Shown piece after piece: positions 1 to 7,726 of a DNA stretch of 64,000 nt. Every line of letters starts with the position of its first letter. Position 1 is the first letter of the stretch. Source of the stretch: Candidatus Gastranaerophilales bacterium (lineage in GTDB: Bacteria; Cyanobacteriota; Vampirovibrionia; Gastranaerophilales; Gastranaerophilaceae); NCBI GenBank assembly GCA_944323395.1, contig CALUSI010000005.1, positions 1 through 64,000 on the forward strand. Direction: 5' to 3'. Under the pieces are notes generated by a model that worked only from the letters and a program-made list of their open reading frames with translations, did no database searches and was not told the DNA's origin. The translations under genes were made by a program, and so were the position numbers.

Positions 1-20
1 TCTTCTTTTATCACGAAAAC

Positions 21-998
21 TTATTCTCCAGATATATTCCTATAAAAATCAATTGGTTTTGTTTTTATAATAGCATCAATTTTTCCTTTTGTTCTTATTA
101 TAATTCCAACCAGATTAAAAAAAGTTGGCAAACCAAAAAGTAAAGACGGAATAAGCAATACAATATTTACACAAATCACTAAAACATGCTTAAATATAAA
201 TAATAACTTTTTTAAATAACTTTTTTCATTTTTAAACTTTAATAAATTTCCTGCATATCCATTATAGTAACATTTCTTAAAAATCCATCTCAAATTTCCT
301 CTGGATTTTGATACCATTTCATATATAATTGCATCATTATTCCATAATATTATATAGCCTAGATTAAATGCTTTTTGAAAAAAGTCTCCATCTTCACCTC
401 CCATAAATACATATTCGCTCGAAAATCTTAAATTATGCTCTTTTACTATAGATACAGAAAAAAATACATTGCCACATGCTGAATGATTAATTACCTGTCC
501 TGTTTTTTTGGAGGTTTTTTGTTTGAATACAATATTTTTAGTTATGTAATTTGGTAATTCATCTATAAATATCGTAGTTGTAGGACCAGTACTAATAATT
601 GCTTTTTCACTATTCTGATAAAGTTTAATGTGTTCAGATAAACATTTTTCATCAAGAATTTCATCATCATCAAAAAATAGAATATGAGTCGCTCCTAGTT
701 TTATAACTTCTTCTATAGCTGTATTTCTCGCTTTTGATAAGCCTCTTTCCTTCTGAACTACATAATGTAATGGCATTTTTAAATCATTTATTATTTTTTC
801 TACTGTATTTTTTGCACTTTCTTGTTCATCATTGTCTATTATGACAAGTTCTATTCTTATGCCTTGAGGAATAATTAATTTACTAACAGAAGCAAGAGAT
901 TTTTCAAGCATTATAGGTCTTTTACAAGTACAACAAGCAAGACAAACAAATTCAATGTTTTGTTTTGTTTTTAAATTTGTGTTATTTGTCTTTTCCAT
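21..998 (-). CDS. Family 2 glycosyltransferase with C-terminal membrane segment
   Basis: Probably moves a sugar from a nucleotide-sugar donor onto a lipid or glycan acceptor at the inner face of the membrane. The N-terminal half has the GT-A look: a TCKRP segment near residue 24, VIIDND near 52-57, and an acidic FFDDDE run at 108-113 that fits the metal-binding DxD site. A HSACGN segment and a conserved-looking GGEDGDFF motif follow, typical of GT2 acceptor/catalytic regions. Residues about 265-303 form a hydrophobic membrane region, so the catalytic domain is likely cytoplasmic and anchored. The start has a good GAGG Shine-Dalgarno site. The gene sits alone at the window edge, so the pathway (capsule, O-antigen or other glycan) cannot be named. 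Family assignment is firm, substrate unknown. Confidence 0.85.
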   Translation of the reverse strand: MEKTNNTNLKTKQNIEFVCLACCTCKRPIMLEKSLASVSKLIIPQGIRIELVIIDNDEQESAKNTVEKIINDLKMPLHYVVQKERGLSKARNTAIEEVIKLGATHILFFDDDEILDEKCLSEHIKLYQNSEKAIISTGPTTTIFIDELPNYITKNIVFKQKTSKKTGQVINHSACGNVFFSVSIVKEHNLRFSSEYVFMGGEDGDFFQKAFNLGYIILWNNDAIIYEMVSKSRGNLRWIFKKCYYNGYAGNLLKFKNEKSYLKKLLFIFKHVLVICVNIVLLIPSLLFGLPTFFNLVGIIIRTKGKIDAIIKTKPIDFYRNISGE

Positions 999-1301
999 CT
1001 TGCAACCTCACTAGATATTATTTTATATTTATAAATTCAATACATCTACGTAAAACGACCATAATAAATTTTATATTTTATATTTTTTTATAAACTGTTC
1101 TTATTTACTGCAAATTTTATTTAAATTTAGCTTGATATTATAATTATAATCCGAAAAATTTTCTATTTAAATTAGCTAGATGACTATTTAATCTTAGAAC
1201 TATAGTATCTTTCTTTTATAAATAATTTGATTTTATAATTTGTAGTAAATAATTATACAGGATAATATCATAAAAATAAAATGCTGTAAACATCCTTAAA
1301 A

Positions 1302-1319
1302 TATGGGGAAAACCCCATA
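1302..1319. promoter_or_regulatory. Palindrome TATGGGG-N4-CCCCATA, possible operator
   Basis: Seven-base arms match perfectly around an AAAA centre. No U-run follows, so it is unlikely to be a terminator. It lies 53 bases before the XRE regulator start and 19 bases before a second palindrome of the same 7-4-7 shape, which suggests protein binding rather than RNA folding. Binding is inference. Confidence 0.45.
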
Positions 1320-1338
1320 AATGTAATATGCATCTTAC

Positions 1339-1356
1339 TGTAATATTCGTATTACA
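1339..1356. promoter_or_regulatory. Palindrome TGTAATA-N4-TATTACA, possible autoregulatory operator
   Basis: Perfect 7-base arms around TTCG, ending 15 bases before the ATG of the XRE regulator. A further TGTAAT half-site lies at 1322-1327. The position over the expected promoter or transcription start fits repression by the neighbouring regulator. Not proven. Confidence 0.5.
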
Positions 1357-1371
1357 TGCAAACATGAAAAT

Positions 1372-1584
1372 ATGAGTATACGCAAATTAAAAAACAGTAT
1401 AGGTAAAAAAGTTCGATTTTTGAGACTTGAAAAAGGATTGAGTCAAGAAAAACTTGCAGAATCTGTAAATATGTCAAGAGAACATATTTCTTGTATTGAA
1501 AGAGGAAAAAACTTAGCAAGTATTGAAACCTTATATTATTTATCAGAGTTTTTTAAAGTTGATATTAAGTATTTTTTTGATTGA
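1372..1584 (+). CDS. Small XRE-family helix-turn-helix regulator
   Basis: A 70-residue protein that is almost entirely one Cro/C1-type helix-turn-helix domain. The recognisable core is GLSQEKLAESVNMSREHISCIERG (split here as GLSQEKLAE then SVNMSREHI and SCIERGK), about residues 23-46, followed by a helix ending in DIKYFFD. No sensor or dimerisation domain is attached. It is a DNA-binding repressor or activator by family. No Shine-Dalgarno site is seen directly upstream of the ATG. Two 7-4-7 palindromes just upstream make autoregulation likely. It lies tail to tail with the symporter gene, so it need not regulate it. The target is unknown; the family call is secure. Confidence 0.85.
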   Translation: MSIRKLKNSIGKKVRFLRLEKGLSQEKLAESVNMSREHISCIERGKNLASIETLYYLSEFFKVDIKYFFD

Positions 1585-1590
1585 TATTTT

Positions 1591-3003
1591 TTAAGAAATA
1601 TTATTTTCTTTATTCATATGCGCAATTTTAACAACTACACCAGTCAATGCAAATAATGCTATTGCATTTGGAATTACCATTAAGTTGTTAAACATATCAG
1701 TAAGTTCCCAAACAAAGTCACTTGAAATTAGACTTCCCATCATAATAAACGATAACGCGATTATCATATAAATAAATTCTGCGATTTTCGGATGTTTTTT
1801 GCCAAATAGATATGTAACATTTACTTTCCCGAATAAATTCCAGCTTAATATTGTAGAAAAAGCAAAGAAAAACAGACAAATTGCTACAAATATTGCTCCG
1901 ATTGAATTTCCGAAGATGGTTCCGAATGCAGTTTGTACCAAATTTGTTTTATTAAGAATATTCATTACTGCTTCTGTATACCCATTAAATAAAGGTCCAT
2001 CCTTTGTATATAAAGTAGAAATTACAATAAGTGCATTTAAGGTTAATATTACAAAAGTATCAACAAATACACCTATCATAGCAACTGTACCTTGTGTATG
2101 TGGGTCTTTTACATTTGCTAGAGCGTGTGCATGTGGAGTTGATCCCATACCTGCTTCATTTGAAAAGAGTCCTCTTTTTGCACCTTGGCTTATTGCTTGT
2201 TTTAATGCATAGCCAAAACTCCCGCCCAATATGGCTTGAGGCATAAATGCATATTTGAAAATCATATAAAATGTTTCAGGTATATATTTAAGTCTTGCGC
2301 TTAAAATAATAAGTCCGCCAATAATGAAAAATAATGCCATAAACGGAACAATTTTTTCTACTACTAATGCAAGCCTCTTTACTCCTCCAATAAATATGAT
2401 TCCGCATACTATAACTAAAATTATTCCCATAATAAAAGGTTTAATTCCAAAAGCAGTTTGCATACAACAAGCAATAGAATTTGATTGAACCATACACCCC
2501 ATAAATCCGAGTGCTAAAATAATTGCAATCGCAAAAAATCCGGCTAAAAATTTCCCGAATTTTCCTTTAAAAGCAGTAGTTATATAATATACGGGACCGC
2601 CTTTGATTTTTCCATCCGTTTCAATAATTCTTGTTTTAATGGCTAATGTTGCTTCTGCATATATCGTTGCCATTCCAAAGAACGCTATAACCCACATCCA
2701 AAAAATAGCCCCAGGTCCTCCAACTAAAATAGCTCCTGAAGCTCCAACAATATTACCTGTTCCTACCTGTGCAGCGATTGCTGTTGATAATGCTTGAAAC
2801 GAAGTCATACTGTGCGGATGGCTTTTATCAAAAATATTAATCTCTCCAAATAAATTTTTTATCCCTTCTTTAAAACATCTTATTTGAACAAATTTCGTTT
2901 TAATGCTATACCAAACCCCAATTCCAACAAGCATAAATACGAGAATATAATTAGATAAATATTCGTTAAACTTAGCTACAAACGGGTATAGGATAGATTC
3001 CAT
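1591..3003 (-). CDS. agcS: Alanine/glycine:sodium symporter (AGCS family)
   Basis: Imports alanine or glycine together with Na+ across the inner membrane. Family-typical segments are visible: ALSTAIAAQVGTGNIVG near residues 65-81, GGPGAIFWMW, KGGPVYYI and SNEAGMGSTPHAHA. About ten or eleven hydrophobic helices fill the 470 residues, the usual AGCS length. A start 12 codons further upstream is possible, but the ATG at 3003 has an AAAGG Shine-Dalgarno site 9 bases ahead and begins the normal family N-terminus (MESILYPF). Monocistronic: its upstream neighbour is divergent. Preference between alanine and glycine cannot be read from the sequence. Confidence 0.93.
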   Translation of the reverse strand: MESILYPFVAKFNEYLSNYILVFMLVGIGVWYSIKTKFVQIRCFKEGIKNLFGEINIFDKSHPHSMTSFQALSTAIAAQVGTGNIVGASGAILVGGPGAIFWMWVIAFFGMATIYAEATLAIKTRIIETDGKIKGGPVYYITTAFKGKFGKFLAGFFAIAIILALGFMGCMVQSNSIACCMQTAFGIKPFIMGIILVIVCGIIFIGGVKRLALVVEKIVPFMALFFIIGGLIILSARLKYIPETFYMIFKYAFMPQAILGGSFGYALKQAISQGAKRGLFSNEAGMGSTPHAHALANVKDPHTQGTVAMIGVFVDTFVILTLNALIVISTLYTKDGPLFNGYTEAVMNILNKTNLVQTAFGTIFGNSIGAIFVAICLFFFAFSTILSWNLFGKVNVTYLFGKKHPKIAEFIYMIIALSFIMMGSLISSDFVWELTDMFNNLMVIPNAIALFALTGVVVKIAHMNKENNIS

Positions 3004-3151
3004 TAATTTTAAACCTTTTAATTGTTTATAATATAGCAATGTTTATTATACAAAAAAAATGTTAAAATAAAAAACGAACTATTTCATTTTAATTTCGTTT
3101 GAATAAATAGAAAGCAAAAACTAAATTAAAAGATAAGTAAAGGAGTCAATT

Positions 3152-3481
3152 ATGACAGACGAAAACAAAAACTTAGAAGAAATAAAAGAAGAAAAAAATG
3201 AAGTAAAAAAGAGTTCTTGTTTATCAGAAGAATTTAAAAAGTTCATAATAGTTGCAACAGGAAGCTTTGTTGGCGTATTTTTTGCACTTTGTTTGTTTAC
3301 AGCACTGCATAGACCTCCGATGCACCCAATTCCAATACGTATTGTTCCAATTCATCAACAAATGTATCATTTTGACAGAAGACCAATGCCACATCATTTA
3401 AAAGGGGAACCAAGACATCATGAAATGCATAAAATCCATAAGCATTTTGGACCTGAAGCTGTAAAAAAAAGTAGAACATAG
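3152..3481 (+). CDS. Small membrane-anchored histidine-rich protein
   Basis: Not recognised as a known family. The 109 residues have a charged, Lys/Glu-rich N-terminus (1-30), one membrane helix at about 31-52, and a tail unusually rich in His, Pro and Met (HRPPMHP, MPHHLKGEPRHHEMHKIHKHF). The tail would face the periplasm if the charged N-terminus stays inside. A cluster of His and Met like this could bind a transition metal, but that is inference from composition only. The ATG has a strong AAAGGAG site. The gene ends just before a bidirectional terminator shared with the convergent ADP-ribosyltransferase gene. Confidence 0.75.
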   Translation: MTDENKNLEEIKEEKNEVKKSSCLSEEFKKFIIVATGSFVGVFFALCLFTALHRPPMHPIPIRIVPIHQQMYHFDRRPMPHHLKGEPRHHEMHKIHKHFGPEAVKKSRT

Positions 3482-3525
3482 GAAAGCGGATAGAGTTCAC
3501 TCTCAAAAACCAATTGATTAAATAT

Positions 3526-3560
3526 AAAAACAGGCTGAGTTTATTCTCAGCCTGTTTTTT
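3526..3560. terminator. Bidirectional intrinsic terminator
   Basis: Nine-base GC-rich stem (CAGGCTGAG with CTCAGCCTG) around a TTTATT loop, flanked by A5 on the left and T6 on the right, so it works for both the 3152 gene and the convergent gene ending at 3575. Confidence 0.9.
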
Positions 3561-3574
3561 ATTTATTAAAGTTT

Positions 3575-4258
3575 TTATTTAAAGTCATCAATTGGAACTT
3601 TTTTGTTTAGTAAAATTTTATTATATTCTCCAAAAATTTCTTGATGTGTTTGAAGTATTATTTTTTGTGGCATTTCAAGAGGTTGTTTTTGTCCTATATA
3701 TTCTGCTTCTACAATTCCTGTTTTTGGATTATATGATAAAATCTTAAATTGAGCGTTTCTTGGTAATAAAACTTCTTGCTCTGTTTTCATAAATGACCTT
3801 GCATACGAAGGTAATTTTTCATCATCTATAATTACAGAATTTCTAGGTATTATAATGTGGAAAAGAACACCATCTTCGCCCATAAATTGTTTTGCAATTG
3901 ATTTGCTTTTAGATGTAGATACAAATCCTTTGTCTAAATATATATCTGAATCTAACTTTCCATTTATTAATTGTTCTAACTCTGGATTTAACTTTATGCC
4001 TCTATATACTTCTAAAGGAACAGTATTTCTGAGTTTTTGGGGAAGTGTTTCGAATAATTTATCCAAATTTCTTATATAATTCTCTGTAAAAATGTCATCT
4101 GTAATACCGTATCGTAAGAAACCATTTATTTTCTCAAAAAGTCCATTTTTAGTATATTCTTTATAAGAATTAAAATGATGACTTAAACACCAATTATCTG
4201 TGTCACAATTAGTGTTATATTTATTCTTTCTTTCAAATTCATAAAAATTATTAATCAT
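3575..4258 (-). CDS. Mono-ADP-ribosyltransferase, R-S-E (ExE) class, VIP2/C3-exotoxin-like
   Basis: Predicted to move ADP-ribose from NAD+ to a protein. All three family signatures are in order and at normal spacing: Arg86 in VYRG, Ser114-Thr115-Ser116 in GFVSTS, and Glu160-Gln161-Glu162 in TEQEVLLP. The ExE form is the one usually seen in arginine-specific enzymes. The fold region is about residues 80-190; residues 1-75 are a helical extension and about 190-227 a short tail. No signal peptide is seen. A weak ribosome site and isolated position (own terminator, no obvious immunity gene beside it) leave open whether it is a secreted toxin, an intracellular modifier, or a phage-derived protein. 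Catalytic class is well supported; target is unknown. Confidence 0.85.
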   Translation of the reverse strand: MINNFYEFERKNKYNTNCDTDNWCLSHHFNSYKEYTKNGLFEKINGFLRYGITDDIFTENYIRNLDKLFETLPQKLRNTVPLEVYRGIKLNPELEQLINGKLDSDIYLDKGFVSTSKSKSIAKQFMGEDGVLFHIIIPRNSVIIDDEKLPSYARSFMKTEQEVLLPRNAQFKILSYNPKTGIVEAEYIGQKQPLEMPQKIILQTHQEIFGEYNKILLNKKVPIDDFK

Positions 4259-4311
4259 AATAATTATATAAAATTAGAAGTGCTATAAAATTGCCATAGG
4301 TTTTCAATAAA

Positions 4312-4342
4312 AAAGACTCGGTCTTACATTCCGAGTCTTTTA
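4312..4342 (-). terminator. Intrinsic terminator of the QueD-like gene
   Basis: Eleven-base stem (AAAAGACTCGG with CCGAGTCTTTT) and a 9-base loop. Read on the minus strand the stem is followed by a run of T, placing it directly downstream of the gene ending at 4359. Confidence 0.88.
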
Positions 4343-4358
4343 TCTTTTATTTAATATA

Positions 4359-4928
4359 TTAATTAGATTTTTTATATCCGCATTTTGGACAAACGCCTTC
4401 ACTGTTTAATGATATTCCACATAATGGACATCTTTCCATTGTTTTATTAACTTTGTAATCTTCTGTTGCTACATTAACACCGCTTGTAAATGTAATTTTA
4501 GAAATATTTAGTTTATCTTTTAATAGTTCGTACACTATCTTTATCATTCCTTCAACGGTAAGAGTTTCTTTTGTTACAACTAACCTGCAATCAGGATAGG
4601 CTGTAGCCAATTCTGTTTTGAATGCTTCTCCTTTCATTGTATTTTGCGGAGCTCCGTTTTTTATGCCTTGTTTTTCATATACTTCAAGTATTGCAGGTAA
4701 TAATGGGTCATCTTCTCTTAATATAGTTGCGTGGTCAAAGTTTTTTAATACTTCCCAAGCTGTTTTTTGAATTTCATTACATGGGAAAACCATATTTACA
4801 CCCATATTTACAGAGTCTTCAACTTCAATGGTTAAAGTACCTGTGTGCCCATGTAAATATTGAGCTTCTCCTTTAAATCCGTAAAATCTGTGTGCATACT
4901 GCAAGTCAAATGTTGTTACTGATTTCAT
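4359..4928 (-). CDS. 6-pyruvoyl-tetrahydropterin synthase/QueD family protein with C-terminal zinc ribbon
   Basis: Family members convert dihydroneopterin triphosphate to a 6-substituted tetrahydropterin for queuosine-type or pterin pathways. Zinc ligands His13, His26 and His28 (AHRF, LHGHTG), the FDHATIL segment (Asp65-His66) and Glu126 in TVEGM are in place. The usual catalytic Cys just before the HGH motif is absent; the segment reads GEAQYLHGH, with Glu21 nearby, as in PTPS variants that use Glu. A zinc ribbon (Cys167, Cys170, Cys180, Cys183) is added at the C-terminus, making it 189 residues against about 120-140 normally. Good GGAG ribosome site. No other queuosine gene lies beside it, so the exact reaction is uncertain. 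Confidence 0.8.
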   Translation of the reverse strand: MKSVTTFDLQYAHRFYGFKGEAQYLHGHTGTLTIEVEDSVNMGVNMVFPCNEIQKTAWEVLKNFDHATILREDDPLLPAILEVYEKQGIKNGAPQNTMKGEAFKTELATAYPDCRLVVTKETLTVEGMIKIVYELLKDKLNISKITFTSGVNVATEDYKVNKTMERCPLCGISLNSEGVCPKCGYKKSN

Positions 4929-4951
4929 AATTTTTCTCCTTTTCCTTATTT

Positions 4952-7318
4952 TTATATGAATAAATTAGAATTTGAATTATTACTTTCGGCTATATATTTG
5001 GCTACACCTGCTATTTCAACATTGTCAATTAATTCTTCTTCTTTTATACCCATAACATCCATACTCATTTTGCAGGCAATGAATTTAATTCCTTGATTTT
5101 GGGCTTGTTTTATCAGCTCATTTAAAGTCGAGATATTTTTATATTTCATAACTTTTTTCATGATAAATGTCCCAAGCCCACCCATATTCATTTTTGATAG
5201 AGTTAACTTTTCGGCTCCTTGTGGCATCATCAATCCAAATATTTTATCTATTATGGACTTTTTCGCATTTACATTACTTTTTCTTAGAATGTTTAAGCCC
5301 CAAAAGGTAAAGAATAAAGTTACATCTTTACCGCTTGCTTTTGCTCCGTTTGCAATAATGAAAGCAGCAAGTGCTTTATCTAAATCATTTGAAAAAACAA
5401 CAATTGTTTGTGCATTTTTTTTATTGTTTTGATTTATAACTGCTTTCCCCTTTTGTATTGTTGCTATTATTTTTTTATCTTTATTTTCTAAGTTAAGCAG
5501 TGTATTATTTGTTGAATCACACCAAGCCTCTACGTCAGAATAAAATCCTTTATCTGTAGATGTTATCTCAAGAATTTCTCCATTGTTTATTTCCGAAATA
5601 TTATCAGAAAGTTTCATAATAGGACCTGGGCAAGACAAACCGCACGCATCTATTTTTAAAATGTTTTCTTTAGATTTTACACTTGCAAATAATGGTTCTT
5701 TTCTTACCACTTTAGATTCTTTATCCTTTTGAATTTCTTTATAAAGCTTCATTCCTGCCATTAAAGAATATACATTATTAAACCCGTTTTGTATTAGTAT
5801 TCTTGATGCTAAATAACTTGTATAGCCGGAATCACATACCAAAATGACTTTTTTATCTTTTGGGACTTCTTCAAGTCTGTTTCTCAAAGAAGCCAGCGGG
5901 ATATTTACTGCACCTTCTATTGTTTTAGTTCTGTAACTGTCTGGTATTCTTACATCTATAATATAAGAATTTTCAATATCTTCATAATATGCGGGTTTTA
6001 CAAGCCCTTTTAAAACATTATCAGCACACATGCCGAGTATATTAACAGGATCCTTTGCGGAAGAATACGGCGGCGCGTAGCATAATTCACTATCTAATAA
6101 TTCTTGTATGCCGCCGTTATTTCTCATTATAGAAGCAACAACATCAATTCTTTTTTCAACGCCATCTTGTCCGACTGCTTGTACTCCAAGAATTTTTCCG
6201 TCATTATTAAATAGCAATTTATATAATGTTGATGTTGAATTTGGGTAATAACCGGCATGTGAATTGCCAAAGGTTAAAATTTTCCAATATGGAATTTGCA
6301 TTCTTTTTAATAATTTTTCGTTATAACCTGAGCAAGCAACTGTATAATCAAATACTTTCAAAACAGATGTACCTTGAGACTTCTTATAGGTCGATTTTAT
6401 TCCGCAAATATTATCAGCTATAATTCTTCCTTGTCTGTTAGCCGGTCCTGCCAATGGAATTATGACATCATCATCATTAATAAAACTCTTTATTTCTACA
6501 CTATCACCGCCTGCAAATATTTCATCGTCAGATGTTTGCATATATTCGTTGACTTTTATACCCCTGTTTACTTCAAGTCCGGCATTTTTTGCAAGTGTAG
6601 TTTCAGGATTTACTCCAATTGACAATATAACGATATCAAAAGGAATTCTTTTTCCTGAGTTTAGTTCTATTTCGTTTTCAGAAAAGCTTTTTACACCATC
6701 TGCTAAAATTAATTCTATTCCATTTGCTCTCATCTCATTTTGTGCGAAGCAAGCAATTTCGTAATCAATAGGCGTAAGTATTTGATCCGATAATTCAACT
6801 AATTTTGTTTCTATGCCAAGGTGCGCCAAATTTTCTGCCATTTCTACACCAATAAATCCGCCACCTACTACTATTGCTTTTTTCACATTATTTTCGGAAA
6901 TATATTTTTTTATATTGTCCGCATCAGATAATGTTCTTAGTGTTAATATATTTCTGCTGTTTATGCCATCAATATTCGGTTTTATAGGATTTGCACCTTG
7001 CGCTAAAACTAATTTGTCATAATAATATTTCTCATTATTTTGAGTTAAAACAAATTTTTCATTTCTGTTTATTTCTGTAACTTCTGTGTTTAATTTAACT
7101 TCTATTTTAAACATATTTCTAAACTTTTCCGGATTAGAAACAAGAATTTTTTCTCTGTCATTTATAATATCAGCGCAATAATATGGTAAGCCGCAATTTG
7201 CTATTGATACTTCATTTGTTCTTTCTAATATTGTTATTTCACAATTTTCGTCTAATCTTCTTAATCGTGTTGCACAGCTTGCGCCGCAAGCTCCACCGCC
7301 TATTATTATTACTCTCAT
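4952..7318 (-). CDS. CoA-disulfide/persulfide reductase fused to rhodanese, TusA and DsrE-like domains
   Basis: A 788-residue sulfur-handling fusion. In order: an FAD/NAD(P)H disulfide oxidoreductase (IIIGGGACGAS at the start, active-site Cys in ANCGLPYY, second nucleotide site VVGGGFIG), a rhodanese domain with the CDSGYTS loop, a TusA domain (DACGLSCPGPIMKL) and a DsrE-like domain (FTFWGLN). Cysteines are present at each expected sulfur-transfer site. It probably reduces CoA- or protein-persulfides and passes sulfur along. The ATG at 7318 is chosen over one 15 codons upstream because AAGGT precedes it and the FAD motif begins there. It faces an ArsR regulator across a shared promoter region, as persulfide-response genes often do. 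Confidence 0.88.
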   Translation of the reverse strand: MRVIIIGGGACGASCATRLRRLDENCEITILERTNEVSIANCGLPYYCADIINDREKILVSNPEKFRNMFKIEVKLNTEVTEINRNEKFVLTQNNEKYYYDKLVLAQGANPIKPNIDGINSRNILTLRTLSDADNIKKYISENNVKKAIVVGGGFIGVEMAENLAHLGIETKLVELSDQILTPIDYEIACFAQNEMRANGIELILADGVKSFSENEIELNSGKRIPFDIVILSIGVNPETTLAKNAGLEVNRGIKVNEYMQTSDDEIFAGGDSVEIKSFINDDDVIIPLAGPANRQGRIIADNICGIKSTYKKSQGTSVLKVFDYTVACSGYNEKLLKRMQIPYWKILTFGNSHAGYYPNSTSTLYKLLFNNDGKILGVQAVGQDGVEKRIDVVASIMRNNGGIQELLDSELCYAPPYSSAKDPVNILGMCADNVLKGLVKPAYYEDIENSYIIDVRIPDSYRTKTIEGAVNIPLASLRNRLEEVPKDKKVILVCDSGYTSYLASRILIQNGFNNVYSLMAGMKLYKEIQKDKESKVVRKEPLFASVKSKENILKIDACGLSCPGPIMKLSDNISEINNGEILEITSTDKGFYSDVEAWCDSTNNTLLNLENKDKKIIATIQKGKAVINQNNKKNAQTIVVFSNDLDKALAAFIIANGAKASGKDVTLFFTFWGLNILRKSNVNAKKSIIDKIFGLMMPQGAEKLTLSKMNMGGLGTFIMKKVMKYKNISTLNELIKQAQNQGIKFIACKMSMDVMGIKEEELIDNVEIAGVAKYIAESNNSNSNLFI

Positions 7319-7339
7319 TTTTACCTTCTTAATTTTAGT

Positions 7340-7351
7340 ATATTCGCATAT
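7340..7351. promoter_or_regulatory. Operator-like element ATATTCGCATAT
   Basis: Differs by one base from the perfect palindrome at 7411-7422. It lies just past the predicted transcription start of the reductase fusion gene, where a bound repressor would block it. A likely binding site for the divergent ArsR protein. Confidence 0.5.
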
Positions 7352-7361
7352 TAGCATATTC

Positions 7362-7390
7362 ATATTATCAAAATTTTAGGACTTGGTCAA
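7362..7390 (-). promoter_or_regulatory. Promoter of the reductase fusion gene
   Basis: On the minus strand TTGACC (7390-7385) and TAATAT (7367-7362) are separated by exactly 17 bases, a good sigma-70 type promoter pointing into the fusion gene. Confidence 0.7.
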
Positions 7391-7404
7391 TATTATATAT
7401 TGGT

Positions 7405-7433
7405 TTGACAATATTCGAATATCGTAATATTCT
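7405..7433 (+). promoter_or_regulatory. Leaderless arsR promoter with embedded operator
   Basis: TTGACA (7405-7410), 17-base spacer, TATTCT (7428-7433). The ATG of arsR begins 6 bases after the -10, so the transcript should start at or next to the start codon. The spacer begins with the perfect palindrome ATATTCGAATAT (7411-7422), the expected place for autorepression. Confidence 0.75.
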
Positions 7434-7439
7434 GATAAT

Positions 7440-7724
7440 ATGAAAACCAATGAAAATATTGATATCGAAGAATATGCATTAATATTTAAAGCATTAGCAC
7501 ATCCAACACGTTTGACAATAGCCTATAATTTAATGAAAAAGACCGAGTGTAATGTGAATAGGATGAGCGAATGTTTGGGAATTCCTCAACCAACAGTTTC
7601 TCAGCATTTATCAATATTGAAAAGTGCAAAAGTCCTTGTAAGCCATCGTAATGGGAACCAGATTTGTTATAAAGTAGAGAATCCTAAAGTAATTAAGATA
7701 TTGGAACAACTGTCAGACAAATAA
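7440..7724 (+). CDS. ArsR-family winged-helix repressor, probably sulfur/persulfide responsive
   Basis: A 94-residue ArsR/SmtB-type DNA-binding protein: ALAHPTRLTIAYNL at the start and recognition helix around QPTVSQHLSILKSAKVL (residues 50-66), then a beta wing SHRNGNQICYKV. Cys37, Cys45 and Cys76 are candidate sensing residues; the classical metal motif ELCVCDL is not present. By family it represses and is released by a ligand or by thiol chemistry. Its divergent partner is a sulfur-transfer fusion, and near-identical 12-bp sites lie beside both promoters, so persulfide or reactive-sulfur sensing is the natural inference. No Shine-Dalgarno site: predicted leaderless. Confidence 0.87.
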   Translation: MKTNENIDIEEYALIFKALAHPTRLTIAYNLMKKTECNVNRMSECLGIPQPTVSQHLSILKSAKVLVSHRNGNQICYKVENPKVIKILEQLSDK

Positions 7725-7726
7725 AT

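Larger units (their letters stand above)
999..1371. other. AT-rich intergenic region with two operator-like palindromes
   Basis: No gene is visible in these 373 bases, which lie between two divergent genes. The part nearest the glycosyltransferase is plain AT-rich sequence. The last 70 bases hold two 18-bp perfect inverted repeats of identical geometry, annotated separately. Confidence 0.7.

Noticed and set aside
998..1372. Riboswitch or leader RNA in the first intergenic gap
   Set aside because: No conserved core recognised, and the palindromes fit DNA operators better.
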